From: Bordetella sp. BOR01
GTDB lineage: Bacteria > Pseudomonadota > Gammaproteobacteria > Burkholderiales > Burkholderiaceae_B
Assembly: GCF_019218885.1 (NCBI RefSeq)
Contig: NZ_JAHUWT010000002.1
Coordinates: 682,001 to 746,000, forward strand
Reading direction: 5' to 3'
Length of the DNA stretch: 64,000 nucleotides
This document shows, piece by piece, positions 35,784-45,439 of the stretch. The notes beneath the pieces are model-generated. The model saw only the letters and a program-made list of their open reading frames with translations, made no database searches and was not told where the DNA came from. A program made the position numbers and the translations under genes. Numbering within the stretch: the first letter of the stretch is position 1; the number at the start of each line of letters is the position of its first letter.

Positions 35784-37456
35784 AACGAGCGGCCGATCTT
35801 CTGGTCGATACGCTGGTGGCGCATGGGGTGGACCGCATCTTCTGCGTGCCCGGCGAAAGCTACCTGAGCGTGCTGGACAGCCTGGCCGGCCGCGCCGACA
35901 TTGCTGCGATGACTGCGCGCCACGAAAGCGGCGCGGGCTTCATGGCGCTGGCCGACGCGCGCCTTGCCGGGCGTGCCGGCGTGGCGTTCGTCAGCCGTGG
36001 CCCAGGCGCCATGAATGCGGCCATTGCCGTGCACTCGTCGCAACAGGACGCCGTGCCCCTGGTGTTGTTCGTGGGGCAGGTCGAGCGCGCGCACCGCCAC
36101 ATGGGCGCATTCCAGGAAATCGATTACGAGCGCGTGTTCGGCGCCATGGCCAAATGGGTGGTTGAAGTCCGCGACGCCGCGCGGCTGGCCGATACCGTGG
36201 CCACGGCCTTGCATGCGGCACAAAGCGGGACGCCCGGGCCGGTGGTGGTGGCATTGCCGGAAGACATGCTGGAAGACCGCGTGGACGGCACGCCTGCCAT
36301 GCCCCTGGCATTGCCGCGCGCCGGCGCCAGCCAGGACGACCTGCGGAGAGTGGCCGCGATGGTGGCGGCCGCGCGACGGCCGCTGATCATCGCCGGCGGC
36401 CTGCTCAAGCACGAGGCCGGGCGCGTCGCCTTGCTGCGCGTGGCCGAAGCTTATGGCGTGCCGGTGGCCACTGCCGTGCGCCATGCCGACTTGCTGGCCA
36501 ACGACCATCCGCAGTATGCCGGCCATCTGGCCTACGGGGCGCCGGCCGAGCTGGCGCGCGCCGTGCAAGAGGCTGATCTGGTGCTGGGCGTGGGTACGCG
36601 CCTGGGCGATGTCACGACGCAGGGCTATGCGTTTCCCGCGGCACCGCAGCCAGCCCAGGATGTCATCCACGTGTGGCCGGACGCCGCCGCGGTGGGCCAT
36701 GTGCGGCGCGTGGCGCTGGGCCTGGTGGCAGACCCCACGGCGTTCCTGGACGGCCTTCTGGCGCTGGCCCCCGCGCGGCCGCTGGATGCGCACGCGCACT
36801 GGAGCCGGCGCCTGCATCAGGTCGCGGCGGGCCTGCGTACCTGGAATGGCCCCGCAGATGCCGACGATGGCACCGTGTTTGGCGCCGTCGTGCAGGCGGC
36901 CGACCGCATCCTGGCCGACGATGCCATCGTGACGATCGATTCCGGAAACTTCGGCGGCTGGGTGCAGCGCCTGATGCGTTTTGGCGGCGGCCGCGCCATG
37001 CTGGCACCTTCGTCGGGCGCCATGGGCTACGGGGTGCCGGCGGCTGTGGCTGCCAGCCTGCGCTGCCCCGAACGGCAGGTGCTGTGCTTTGTGGGCGATG
37101 GCGGCTTCCTGATGACCGGCAACGAACTGGCCACCGCCATGCAGTGCGGCGCCAGCCCTGTGCTGGTCGTGGCCGATAACGGCTCGTACGGCACGATCCG
37201 CATGCACCAGGAAAAGCACTTTCCGGCCCGTGTCAGCGCGACGGCGCTGCACAACCCGGATTTCGCCGCGCTGGCGCGCACTTACGGCGCCCTGGGTTTC
37301 GAGGCGACGCACAGCAGCCAGATCGACGCTGCCTTGCAGGCGGCGCTGGCTGCCCGGCGCCCGGCGATCGTGGCGGTGCGCACCAGCCTGCAGCACATCT
37401 CGGCCGCGGCCACCATCGGGCAGTTGCAAGCCCGAGCCGCCGCGGCGCACGCCTGA
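35780..37456 (+). CDS. Acetolactate-synthase-like ThDP enzyme
   Basis: 558 residues with three domains: pyrimidine-binding (catalytic Glu49 in TARHESGAGFMA), a central domain (about 185-330) and the pyrophosphate domain (GDG at 439-441 in FVGDGGFLMTGNEL, metal ligand Asn467 in VADNGSYG). It lies between a TetR regulator and a DadA-like dehydrogenase, so it probably processes a 2-keto acid produced by amino-acid deamination (decarboxylase or carboligase) rather than making branched-chain amino acids. No small regulatory subunit is nearby. Confidence 0.92.
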   Translation: MKRAADLLVDTLVAHGVDRIFCVPGESYLSVLDSLAGRADIAAMTARHESGAGFMALADARLAGRAGVAFVSRGPGAMNAAIAVHSSQQDAVPLVLFVGQVERAHRHMGAFQEIDYERVFGAMAKWVVEVRDAARLADTVATALHAAQSGTPGPVVVALPEDMLEDRVDGTPAMPLALPRAGASQDDLRRVAAMVAAARRPLIIAGGLLKHEAGRVALLRVAEAYGVPVATAVRHADLLANDHPQYAGHLAYGAPAELARAVQEADLVLGVGTRLGDVTTQGYAFPAAPQPAQDVIHVWPDAAAVGHVRRVALGLVADPTAFLDGLLALAPARPLDAHAHWSRRLHQVAAGLRTWNGPADADDGTVFGAVVQAADRILADDAIVTIDSGNFGGWVQRLMRFGGGRAMLAPSSGAMGYGVPAAVAASLRCPERQVLCFVGDGGFLMTGNELATAMQCGASPVLVVADNGSYGTIRMHQEKHFPARVSATALHNPDFAALARTYGALGFEATHSSQIDAALQAALAARRPAIVAVRTSLQHISAAATIGQLQARAAAAHA

Positions 37457-37465
37457 GGCCCGGCC

Positions 37466-38713
37466 ATGCATATTGTCGTGATCGGCGCGGGCATCATCGG
37501 CATGACGACCGCCTACTTCCTGCGCGAGGCGGGCCATGCGGTGAGCGTGGTCGAGTCCGGGCCCCGCCCTGGCCTGGAAACCAGCCAGGCCAACGGCGCG
37601 CAGCTCAGCTACAGCTTCGTGGCGCCGCTGGCCGATCCGGCCGTGCTGCCCAAGCTGCCTTCGTGGCTGACCGACAAGAATGGCCCCCTGCGGCTGCGCC
37701 TGCGGGCCGATCCGGAACTGTGGCGCTGGGGCCTGGGTTTTCTGCGCGCCTGCCGGCACGGCATCGCGCAGCGCACCACCGAGGAACTGCTGCAGCTGGG
37801 CCTGTACAGCCGCACGCTGATGCATCAACTGGTGGCGCGCGAACAGCTGGATTTCAATTTCAGCTCGTCGGGCAAGCTGCTGGTGTACCAGGACGCCGGC
37901 GCTTATGCCGGCGCGCTGGCGCAGATGCGCTACCAGGTATCGCTGGGGTGCGAGCAGCGGGCCCTGGACGCGCGCGACTGCCTGGCCCTGGAGCCCGCGC
38001 TGGCGGATATTTCGGCGCGGGTGGTGGGCGGCATCTTCACGCCCACCGAGGATGCCGGCGATTGCCTGAAGCTGTGCACCGAGTTGCAGCGCACGCTGGC
38101 CGCAAGCGCCGACCCGGTGCGCTTCCATTTCAATACCGAAGTGCGTCGCCTGCGCATGCAGCAGGGCCGCGTGGTGGCCCTGGACACGGCCGGCGGGCAG
38201 ATCGAGGCCGATGGCTATGTCATCGCCAATGGCGTGGGCGCGCAGCGGCTGGCGCGCCAGGCCGGCATGAATCCGCTGATCTACCCGCTGAAAGGGTACA
38301 GCCTGACCTATGCGCTGACCGCCCGCAGCCGCGCGCCCATGACCAGCCTGAGCGACGTGCACAACAAGGTGGTGTATGCCCGGCTGGGCGATCGCCTGCG
38401 CGTGGCCGGCATGATGGATATCGGCGACCGCTCGATGGCGATCGATGCGGGACGCATCGCCAGCCTGAAGAGCCAGGTGGCGCGCTACCTGCCGCGCCTG
38501 GAGCCCGCTGGCGAGCCCCAGGCCTGGGCGGGCTTGCGGCCGGCGCGTCCCGACAGCAAGCCCGTGATCGGCGCGACGCCTTACCGCAACTTGTGGATCA
38601 ACGCGGGCCATGGGGCCTTGGGTTTTACGCTGGCGGCGGGCAGTGCCGGCCTGCTGGCCGAGCGCATCGCCGGGCGCGCCACGGCGATCGGGCAGCACAG
38701 TTTCACCTTGTAG
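37466..38713 (+). CDS. D-amino-acid dehydrogenase (DadA-like FAD enzyme)
   Basis: 415 residues. The N-terminal dinucleotide motif (VVIGAGIIGMTTAYFL, residues 4-19) binds FAD. The DAO fold continues through FVAPLADPAVLPKLPSWL, YLPRLEPAGEPQAWAGLRPARPDSKPVIGATP and NLWINAGHGALGFTLAAGSA, all as in DadA. It oxidises D-amino acids to 2-keto acids and ammonia, passing electrons to the respiratory chain. It is 9 bp after the ThDP enzyme gene, which would take up the keto acid. Confidence 0.92.
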   Translation: MHIVVIGAGIIGMTTAYFLREAGHAVSVVESGPRPGLETSQANGAQLSYSFVAPLADPAVLPKLPSWLTDKNGPLRLRLRADPELWRWGLGFLRACRHGIAQRTTEELLQLGLYSRTLMHQLVAREQLDFNFSSSGKLLVYQDAGAYAGALAQMRYQVSLGCEQRALDARDCLALEPALADISARVVGGIFTPTEDAGDCLKLCTELQRTLAASADPVRFHFNTEVRRLRMQQGRVVALDTAGGQIEADGYVIANGVGAQRLARQAGMNPLIYPLKGYSLTYALTARSRAPMTSLSDVHNKVVYARLGDRLRVAGMMDIGDRSMAIDAGRIASLKSQVARYLPRLEPAGEPQAWAGLRPARPDSKPVIGATPYRNLWINAGHGALGFTLAAGSAGLLAERIAGRATAIGQHSFTL

Positions 38714-38724
38714 TACCGGCACTC

Positions 38725-38747
38725 GCCGGCGGGCGCGCAGCGCCGGC
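38725..38747. terminator. Intercistronic hairpin before the second solute-binding-protein gene
   Basis: GCCGGCG and CGCCGGC pair perfectly over 7 bp with a 9-base loop, 12 bp after the dehydrogenase stop and 45 bp before the next ATG. No T-run. Placed like the hairpin at 21277-21296, so probably an mRNA-stabilising or read-through-damping element. Confidence 0.4.
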
Positions 38748-38792
38748 CCGCGGCGAGGATCGCATCAACGACTGAACCAGGGGGTAAATATC

Positions 38793-40385
38793 ATGAGAAT
38801 GAAGACGAATCTGCCGCATTGCCTGCGTGCATTGTGCGGGGCGGCAGCCCTGACGGGGACGCTGCTGGCGGCGCCCGCGCACGCCATCACCGTGACGGCC
38901 GTGATGCAGTCCGGACTGCGGGTCATGGACCCGATCCTGAGCACCGCATTCATGACGCGCGATCATGGCTACATGATCTATGACACCTTGCTGGGCGTGG
39001 ATGCCAACTTCAAGATCCAGCCGCAGATGGCAAGCTGGCAGGTATCCGATGACGCAAAGACGTACACCTTCACCTTGCGCGATGGCCTGAAATGGCACGA
39101 TGGCGCGCCGGTCAAGCCCGAGGACTGCGTGGCCTCGATCCAGCGCTGGGCGCAGGTGGATTCTACCGGCCAGGTGCTGATGCCGATGGTCGAGCACATC
39201 AAGGTGACCGGCGACCATACCTTCGAAGTGCAATTGAAGGAACCCACCACGCTGCTGCTTGAAGGCCTGTCCAAGCTCAGTTCGCGCCCGGCCTTCATGA
39301 TGCCCAAGCGCATTGCCGCGACGCCCGCCTCGACGCCGATCACCGAATACATCGGTTCGGGGCCGTTCAAGTTCGTGGCATCGGAATTCAAGCCCGGCCT
39401 GAAAGTGGTGTACGAGAAGAACACCGACTACCTGCCTCGCAGCGAGCCGGCAAGCTGGACGGCGGGCGGCAAGGTGGTCAAGGTCGACCGCGTGGAATGG
39501 GTCAGCATGCCTGACCAGATGACTGCCCTGAACGCGCTGCAGAACAGCGAGGTCGATTTCATCCAGCAAGTGCCTTTCGACCTGCTGCCCATCGTGGAAA
39601 ACCGCGATGACCTGAAAGTGCAGGTGCTGGACAAGCTGGGGGCATGGACCTATTACCGCTTCAACCACCTGTATCCGCCGTTCGACAACAAGCTGGTGCG
39701 CCAGGCCGCCATCGCGGCCGTGGGGCAGGAATACGTGCTGAAGGCCTTGGTGGGCAATCCCCAGTACTACAAGACTTGCGCGGCGGTCATGGGTTGCGGC
39801 AACCCGTATGGCGATTCGTACGGCGCCGACTGGGTGATTCCATCGAACATCGAGAAAGCCCAGGCATTGCTGAAAGAGGCCAAGTACGACGGCACGCCGG
39901 TGGTGATCCTGCAGCCCACCGATATCGCCATGCTGGCGGCGCAGCCCATCGTGATCGGTGCCGCGCTGCGCAAGGCGGGCTTCAAGGTCGACATGAAGAC
40001 CATGGACTGGCAGACGGTGGTGACCCAGCAGGGTAACCAGAAGCCGCCGGCCGAGGGTGGCTGGAACATTTTCTCGACCTACAGCATCCTGGCCACCAGT
40101 GGCGACCCGTTCGGCAACACCACGCTGGCGGCGGCCGGCCGCAAGTCGTGGGCGGGCTGGCCCGATGTGCCCGAGATCGAGGCCTTGCGCCTGAAGTTCG
40201 CGCGCTCGACCGACCCGGCCGAACGCAAGCAGATCACGGCCCAGATCCAGAAACTGGCCATCGACGAAGGCGTGGTGGCGCCGCTGGGCCAGTTCTCGAT
40301 TCCCGCGGCCTACAGCACCAAGCTTTCGGGGGTGATGGAATCGCCGGTCACGGTGTTCTGGAACATCCAGAAATCGGCCAAGTAA
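38793..40385 (+). CDS. ABC-transporter substrate-binding protein, oligopeptide type (family 5)
   Basis: 530 residues with a signal peptide (RALCGAAALTGTLLAAPAHA). Family 5 landmarks: VMDPILSTAFMTRDHGYMIYDTLLGVD, TYTFTLRDGLKWHDGAPVKPEDCVASIQRW and KLVRQAAIAAVGQEYVLKALVG. Periplasmic receptor of the second peptide-type importer; by context its ligand is a D-amino acid derivative or D-amino-acid peptide. An AGGGGGT ribosome site precedes the ATG. Homologous to the 21325 gene but clearly diverged, so not a recent duplicate. Confidence 0.94.
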   Translation: MRMKTNLPHCLRALCGAAALTGTLLAAPAHAITVTAVMQSGLRVMDPILSTAFMTRDHGYMIYDTLLGVDANFKIQPQMASWQVSDDAKTYTFTLRDGLKWHDGAPVKPEDCVASIQRWAQVDSTGQVLMPMVEHIKVTGDHTFEVQLKEPTTLLLEGLSKLSSRPAFMMPKRIAATPASTPITEYIGSGPFKFVASEFKPGLKVVYEKNTDYLPRSEPASWTAGGKVVKVDRVEWVSMPDQMTALNALQNSEVDFIQQVPFDLLPIVENRDDLKVQVLDKLGAWTYYRFNHLYPPFDNKLVRQAAIAAVGQEYVLKALVGNPQYYKTCAAVMGCGNPYGDSYGADWVIPSNIEKAQALLKEAKYDGTPVVILQPTDIAMLAAQPIVIGAALRKAGFKVDMKTMDWQTVVTQQGNQKPPAEGGWNIFSTYSILATSGDPFGNTTLAAAGRKSWAGWPDVPEIEALRLKFARSTDPAERKQITAQIQKLAIDEGVVAPLGQFSIPAAYSTKLSGVMESPVTVFWNIQKSAK

Positions 40386-40394
40386 GGAACGCAC

Positions 40395-41336
40395 ATGCTT
40401 GCCTATATTGCCCGCCGGCTGCTGGCCACACTGCCCGTCATGGTGATGGTGGCGGTGGTGGTGTTCGCCATGCTGCGGCTTACCCCCGGCGATCCGGCGG
40501 CCATCCTGGCGGGCGATGACGCCACCGCGGCGCAACTGGAGCAGATCCGCCAGAGCATGGGGCTGGACAAGCCCATCCTGACCCAGTTCGGGGTGTGGAT
40601 GGGGCAACTGGTGCAGGGCGACCTGGGGGTGTCGCTGCTGTCGGGCACGCCGGTGCTGGACATGATAGGCAACCGCGTGGGGCCCACGCTGGCACTGGCG
40701 CTGGCGACCATCGCCGTGACCGTGATCGTGGCGGTGCCCATGGGGATCATCGCGGCACGGCGGCGTGGCCAACTGCTGGACCGCGTGGTGATGAGCCTGT
40801 CGGTATTCGGTTTCTCAGTGCCCACGTTCGTGATCGGCTACCTGCTCATCTATCTGCTGTCGCTGAAGATGGGCTGGTTTCCGGTGCAGGGCTATAAGCC
40901 GATGGCCGACGGCTTCTGGCCTTTCGCGCACCGGCTGGTGCTGCCGACGCTGGCCCTGAGTGGCATCTATATCGCCCTGGTGGCCCGCATCACCCGCAGC
41001 AGCATCATCGAAGTCATGAATGAAGACTTCATCCGTACCGCGCGGGCCAAGGGCGCCAAGGAAAGCGTCATCTTGCTGCGTCATGCCCTGCGCAATGCGG
41101 CCGTGCCCATCGTTACCATCATCGGCATCGGCGTGGCCTCGCTGATCACCGGCGTGGTGGTGACCGAATCGGTATTCAACCTGCCCGGGCTGGGCCGGCT
41201 GGTGGTCGAGGCCGTGCTGGCGCGCGACTACCCGGTGATACAGGGCCTGATCCTGCTGTTTTCGCTGACCTACATCCTGATCAATCTGGTGGTGGACGTG
41301 CTGTACACCGTGTTCGATCCCCGCATCCGATACTGA
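40395..41336 (+). CDS. ABC-transporter permease, DppB type
   Basis: 313 residues with six membrane segments. The first carries MLRLTPGDPAAILAGDDA, the EAA region is LLRHALRNAAVPIVTIIGIGVASLITG after FIRTARAKGAKESV, and the end is VLYTVFDPRIRY. It starts 9 bp after the receptor gene and is followed by the second permease after 7 bp. Inner membrane. Confidence 0.95.
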   Translation: MLAYIARRLLATLPVMVMVAVVVFAMLRLTPGDPAAILAGDDATAAQLEQIRQSMGLDKPILTQFGVWMGQLVQGDLGVSLLSGTPVLDMIGNRVGPTLALALATIAVTVIVAVPMGIIAARRRGQLLDRVVMSLSVFGFSVPTFVIGYLLIYLLSLKMGWFPVQGYKPMADGFWPFAHRLVLPTLALSGIYIALVARITRSSIIEVMNEDFIRTARAKGAKESVILLRHALRNAAVPIVTIIGIGVASLITGVVVTESVFNLPGLGRLVVEAVLARDYPVIQGLILLFSLTYILINLVVDVLYTVFDPRIRY

Positions 41337-41343
41337 GGCGCCC

Positions 41344-42252
41344 ATGAATATCGACCCTGTCCGCCCCGGGCTGCTGGCCGGCGATCCGACCGACCTGCCG
41401 ATGCCGGCCAAGGATGCGCTGGCGGCCCAATTGCGGCTGGCCCTGAAAAGCCCGCCGGTCTTCATTGCTTTCGCGATCTTTGCCATCGTGTTGGTGCTGT
41501 CGGTGCTGGCCCCCGTGCTGGGCACCGTGGACCCGATCGCCATCGATCCGTCTCAGCGGTTTGCCGGGATATCGGCCGCGCATTGGCTGGGTACCGATGC
41601 GTTCGGCCGCGATACCTATTCGCGCGTGCTGTACGGCGCGCGCGTATCGTTGATCGTCGGCCTGGGCGCCATGGTGGCCAGTATCGCGCTGGGCCTGGTG
41701 ACGGGCGTGATCGCCGGCTACTTTCGTGCGGCCGACGCCATCATCATGCGCGTGATGGACGGCATCATGGCCATTCCCAGCATCTTGCTGGCGATTGCGC
41801 TGGTGTCGTTGACCGGCGGCACGCTGACCACCGTGCTGGTGGCCATTACCGTGCCCGAGATTCCGCGCGTGGTGCGCCTGGTGCGAGGCGTGATCCTGAA
41901 CGTGCGCTCTGAACCCTATGTCGAGGCGGCCGTGTCGCTGGGGTCGCGCCTGCATCGCCTGCTGATGCGCCACATGGTGCCCAATACGGTGGCGCCCTTG
42001 ATCGTGCAAGGCACGTTCATCTTTGCCTCGGCCATTCTTACCGAGGCTACCCTGAGCTTCCTGGGCGCCGGCCTGCCCACCGAAATTCCCTCGTGGGGCA
42101 ACATGATGGCCGACGGACGCATGTATTTCCAGTTGCAGCCGGGCCTGGTCTTGTATCCGGGCGTGGTGCTGGCCCTGACGCTGCTCAGCGTCAATGTGCT
42201 GGGCGACGTGCTGCGCGATGTGCTGGACCCGAAGATGGCGAAGAAATCATGA
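41344..42252 (+). CDS. ABC-transporter permease, DppC type
   Basis: 302 residues. Cytoplasmic N-terminal lead, then membrane segments beginning PPVFIAFAIFAIVLVLSVLAPVLG. The LGTDAFGRDTYSRVLYGARVSL loop and an EAA stretch (VSLGSRLHRLLMRHMVPNTVAPLIV) are typical. The C-terminus LGDVLRDVLDPKMAKKS is standard. It overlaps the ATPase gene by 4 bp. Confidence 0.95.
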   Translation: MNIDPVRPGLLAGDPTDLPMPAKDALAAQLRLALKSPPVFIAFAIFAIVLVLSVLAPVLGTVDPIAIDPSQRFAGISAAHWLGTDAFGRDTYSRVLYGARVSLIVGLGAMVASIALGLVTGVIAGYFRAADAIIMRVMDGIMAIPSILLAIALVSLTGGTLTTVLVAITVPEIPRVVRLVRGVILNVRSEPYVEAAVSLGSRLHRLLMRHMVPNTVAPLIVQGTFIFASAILTEATLSFLGAGLPTEIPSWGNMMADGRMYFQLQPGLVLYPGVVLALTLLSVNVLGDVLRDVLDPKMAKKS

Positions 42253-43913
42253 GCGCGTTCCAAGAGAAAACGGTGGTTGCCGCCGAGCCGGTGCTGCGCA
42301 TCGAGGGCCTGTCGGTAGGCCTGGCAGAAAGCGGCGGCCGCGAGGTCGTGCGCGGCCTGGATTTTGACGTACGGCCCGGCGAGACCGTCTGCGTGGTGGG
42401 CGAATCGGGTTCGGGCAAGTCGGTGACGGCATTCTCGGTGATGGGCCTGCTGCCGCCCGACAGCCTGCGCTGCACGGCCGGGCGCATCCTGCTGGAAGGC
42501 GAAGACGTATTGCGGGCCGGCCCCGAACGCCTGCGCGAACTGCGCGCCACCCGCATGGCGATGATCTTCCAGGAACCCATGACCGCGCTCAACCCGGTGG
42601 AAACCGTGGGACGGCAGATCGACGAAGTGCTCTGCATCCATCGCAGCTACGATAAGCGCGAGCGCCGCCGCCGGGTGCTGGAAATGATGGCCTCGGTGCA
42701 CCTGCCCGAGCCCGAACGTATCTACGATTCATATCCCCACCAGTTATCGGGCGGGCAGCGCCAGCGGGTGGTGATCTGCATTGCGCTGATTCTCGAGCCC
42801 AAGCTGCTGATCGCAGACGAACCCACCACGGCGCTGGATGTCACGACACAGAAGCAGATACTGGCGCTGATCCGCGAATTGCAGGGCAAGCACAACACGG
42901 CGGTGCTGTTCATCACCCATGACTTCGGCGTGGTGGCCGAGATCGCCGACCGGGTGGTGGTGATGAACCGCGGCCAGGTCGTGGAAGTGGGCGCCTGCCG
43001 CCAGATACTGTCGGCGCCGGCGCAAGACTACACGCGCATGCTGGTTTCCTCGGTGCCCAGCCTGGTTCCCGAGCCACGTACACCCAATGGGCAGGCGGTC
43101 GTGCTGCAGGTGTCGGGCCTGAACAAGACCTATGCCGAACGCCGGCTGTTCGGCCGTTCGCGCGAGGTGGCGGCCGCCGTCGATATCGCGCTGACCCTGC
43201 GGCGCGGCGAGATCCTGGGCATCGTGGGCGAGTCGGGCTCGGGCAAGTCCACCGTGGCGCGCTGCATTGTGCGGCTGCAAGACCCCAGCTCCGGCCAGAT
43301 CCATATCCATGGCACCGACATCGCGCAGGCCAGCGGGCGCAGCCTGCGGCCGTTGCGCCAGCGCGTGCAGATCGTGTTCCAGGACCCCTATCGTTCGCTG
43401 AATCCGCGCGTCAAGGTGGGCGAGTCGATTATCGAGGGACTGGTCAACTATGGCATGCCGCGCGGCCAGGCGCTGGAACGCGCCCGCACCCTGATGGGCC
43501 TGGTGGGAATGGAGGCGAACGCGTTGCAGCGTTTTCCGCACCAATTCTCGGGCGGGCAGCGCCAGCGCATCTGCATCGCGCGCGCGCTGGCGCTCGAGCC
43601 CGACATCCTGGTGGCCGACGAAGCCGTGTCGGCGCTGGACGTCTCTGTGCAGGCGCAGGTGCTGGCCCTGCTGGACGACATTCGTGCCCGTACGGGTGTG
43701 GCGGTGCTGTTCATTACCCATGACCTGCGCGTGGCGGCGCAGATCTGCGATTCGATCATGGTCATGCAGCGCGGCCGCATGGTAGAGCAGGGGCCGGCCG
43801 CCCAAGTACTGACGCAGCCGAGCCAGCCGTACACTCGGGCATTGCTCGATGCCGCGCCTGGCCGCGGCTGGGATTTTCGCCATTTCCGGCCGGTGCAGGA
43901 CGCCGCGGCCTAG
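42249..43913 (+). CDS. Double-ATPase ABC protein (GsiA/DppDF fusion type)
   Basis: 554 residues containing two complete nucleotide-binding domains in one chain. The first has Walker A GESGSGKSV, LSGGQRQRVVIC and LLIADEPTTALD; the second has GESGSGKSTV near residue 328, FSGGQRQRICIARALA and a Walker B LVADEAVSALD. This replaces the separate DppD and DppF proteins used by the other importer in this window (24732-26707). Energises import by the two permeases before it. Confidence 0.94.
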   Translation: MSAFQEKTVVAAEPVLRIEGLSVGLAESGGREVVRGLDFDVRPGETVCVVGESGSGKSVTAFSVMGLLPPDSLRCTAGRILLEGEDVLRAGPERLRELRATRMAMIFQEPMTALNPVETVGRQIDEVLCIHRSYDKRERRRRVLEMMASVHLPEPERIYDSYPHQLSGGQRQRVVICIALILEPKLLIADEPTTALDVTTQKQILALIRELQGKHNTAVLFITHDFGVVAEIADRVVVMNRGQVVEVGACRQILSAPAQDYTRMLVSSVPSLVPEPRTPNGQAVVLQVSGLNKTYAERRLFGRSREVAAAVDIALTLRRGEILGIVGESGSGKSTVARCIVRLQDPSSGQIHIHGTDIAQASGRSLRPLRQRVQIVFQDPYRSLNPRVKVGESIIEGLVNYGMPRGQALERARTLMGLVGMEANALQRFPHQFSGGQRQRICIARALALEPDILVADEAVSALDVSVQAQVLALLDDIRARTGVAVLFITHDLRVAAQICDSIMVMQRGRMVEQGPAAQVLTQPSQPYTRALLDAAPGRGWDFRHFRPVQDAAA

Positions 43914-43967
43914 TGCCCTGGCCGCGGCCCTGGCGCTCGCGACGTATTCCACAGACTAGGTGCCTAC

Positions 43968-45425
43968 ATGCAACCCACTTATGATGTACTGATCCGCCAT
44001 GCCGAAATCGTCGACGGCACGGGCGCGGCACGCTTTGACGGCGATATTGGCATCAACGGCGACCGCATCGCGCGCGTGGGCGACCTGGGCGGTGCCCGCG
44101 GCCGCCAGGAGATCGATGCGCGCGGGCTGGTGGCCGCGCCCGGCTTCATCGATGCCCATACGCACGACGACCGCGTCATGCTGTCGGCCGGCGACATGCT
44201 GCCCAAGGTCAGCCAGGGCGTCACCACCGTCATCGGCGGCAATTGCGGCATCTCGCTGGCTCCCATGCCGCAGCCCGCGCCAGCCACCATCACGCCGCCG
44301 CTGGATCTGCTGGACAGCACTGGCAAGTGGTACCGCTATGCGCGCTTCGGCGACTACATCCAGGCCCTGCAGGCCCAGCCGGCCGCCACCAACTGCGCCA
44401 TGCTGGTGGGCCATTCGACCCTGCGCGTGATCACCATGGACGACCTGTCGCGTCCGGCCACGGCCGGCGAGATCGCCGCCATGCGCGGCCACGTGGATGA
44501 GGCCATGGACTCGGGCGCCATTGGCGTCTCGACCGGCCTGGCCTATGCGCCGGCCATGGCCGCACCCACCGAGGAGATCATCGACGTCTGCCGCCCGCTG
44601 GCCAGCCATGGCGGCCTGTACTGCACGCATATGCGCGACGAAGGCGACGAGATCATGGCGTCGCTGGAAGAGACCTTTCGCATCGGCCGCGAGCTGGGCG
44701 TGCCGGTGGTGATCTCGCACCACAAGCTGGCCGGCGTGAACAACCATGGCCGGTCGGTGCAGACTCTGCAGCGCATTCGCGAGGCAATGGCGCAGCAGCC
44801 CGTCTGCCTGGACTGCTATCCGTATTCGGCCTCATCTACCATCCTGACCTACAAGCATGCGGCCGGCTCGTCGCGCACGATCGTGACCTGGTCCAGGAGC
44901 CTGCCGCAGTACGCGGGCCGCGACCTGGACGATGTCGTGCGCGACATGGGATGCTCGCTGGAAGACGCGGTGGCGCGCTTGCTGCCGGCCGGCGCGATTT
45001 ACTTCCGCATGGACGACGCCGATGTGCAGCGCATCTTGCAGTTCGACGACACCATGATCGGGTCCGACGGCCTGCCGCACGACGAGCAGCCGCATCCGCG
45101 CCTGTGGGGTACCTTCCCGCGCGTGCTGGGCCACTATGGCCGCGGCCTGGGCCTGTTCCCGCTGGAAAAGGCGGTGCACAAGATGAGCGGCCTGACGGCC
45201 GCGCGATTCGGGCTGGCCGACCGGGGCGTGGTGCGCGAAGGCGCCTTTGCCGACCTGGCGATTTTCAATGCCCAGACGGTGGACGAGGCCGCCACGTTCG
45301 ACAAGCCTATCGCGCCGTCGATCGGCATCGATACGGTGCTGGTCAATGGCGCCGTCGTATGGCGCGACGGCAAGGCCAGCGGCTTGCGCCCCGGGCGGGT
45401 ATTGCGGCGCCAGGCGGCAGCCTAG
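43968..45425 (+). CDS. N-acyl-D-amino-acid deacylase (D-aminoacylase)
   Basis: 485 residues of the amidohydrolase superfamily. Metal-binding landmarks: His64 and His66 in DAHTHDD, Cys93 in GGNCGISLAP (the bridging Cys of the D-aminoacylase branch), His221 in YCTHMRDEGD and His251-His252-Lys253 in ISHHKLAG, plus a late IGSDGLPHD segment with the catalytic Asp. It frees D-amino acids from N-acyl derivatives, giving the DadA-like enzyme of the same operon its substrate. Cytoplasmic. It ends the long plus-strand operon, 14 bp before a convergent gene. Confidence 0.93.
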   Translation: MQPTYDVLIRHAEIVDGTGAARFDGDIGINGDRIARVGDLGGARGRQEIDARGLVAAPGFIDAHTHDDRVMLSAGDMLPKVSQGVTTVIGGNCGISLAPMPQPAPATITPPLDLLDSTGKWYRYARFGDYIQALQAQPAATNCAMLVGHSTLRVITMDDLSRPATAGEIAAMRGHVDEAMDSGAIGVSTGLAYAPAMAAPTEEIIDVCRPLASHGGLYCTHMRDEGDEIMASLEETFRIGRELGVPVVISHHKLAGVNNHGRSVQTLQRIREAMAQQPVCLDCYPYSASSTILTYKHAAGSSRTIVTWSRSLPQYAGRDLDDVVRDMGCSLEDAVARLLPAGAIYFRMDDADVQRILQFDDTMIGSDGLPHDEQPHPRLWGTFPRVLGHYGRGLGLFPLEKAVHKMSGLTAARFGLADRGVVREGAFADLAIFNAQTVDEAATFDKPIAPSIGIDTVLVNGAVVWRDGKASGLRPGRVLRRQAAA

Positions 45426-45439
45426 GGCTGGACCGGTGC

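Noticed and set aside
35255-38722. Very long antisense open frame (over 1100 codons) opposite the TetR, ThDP and dehydrogenase genes
   Set aside because: Composition is His/Gln/Arg/Gly-rich with no domain; it is a by-product of strong GC bias at third codon positions of the three real genes on the plus strand.
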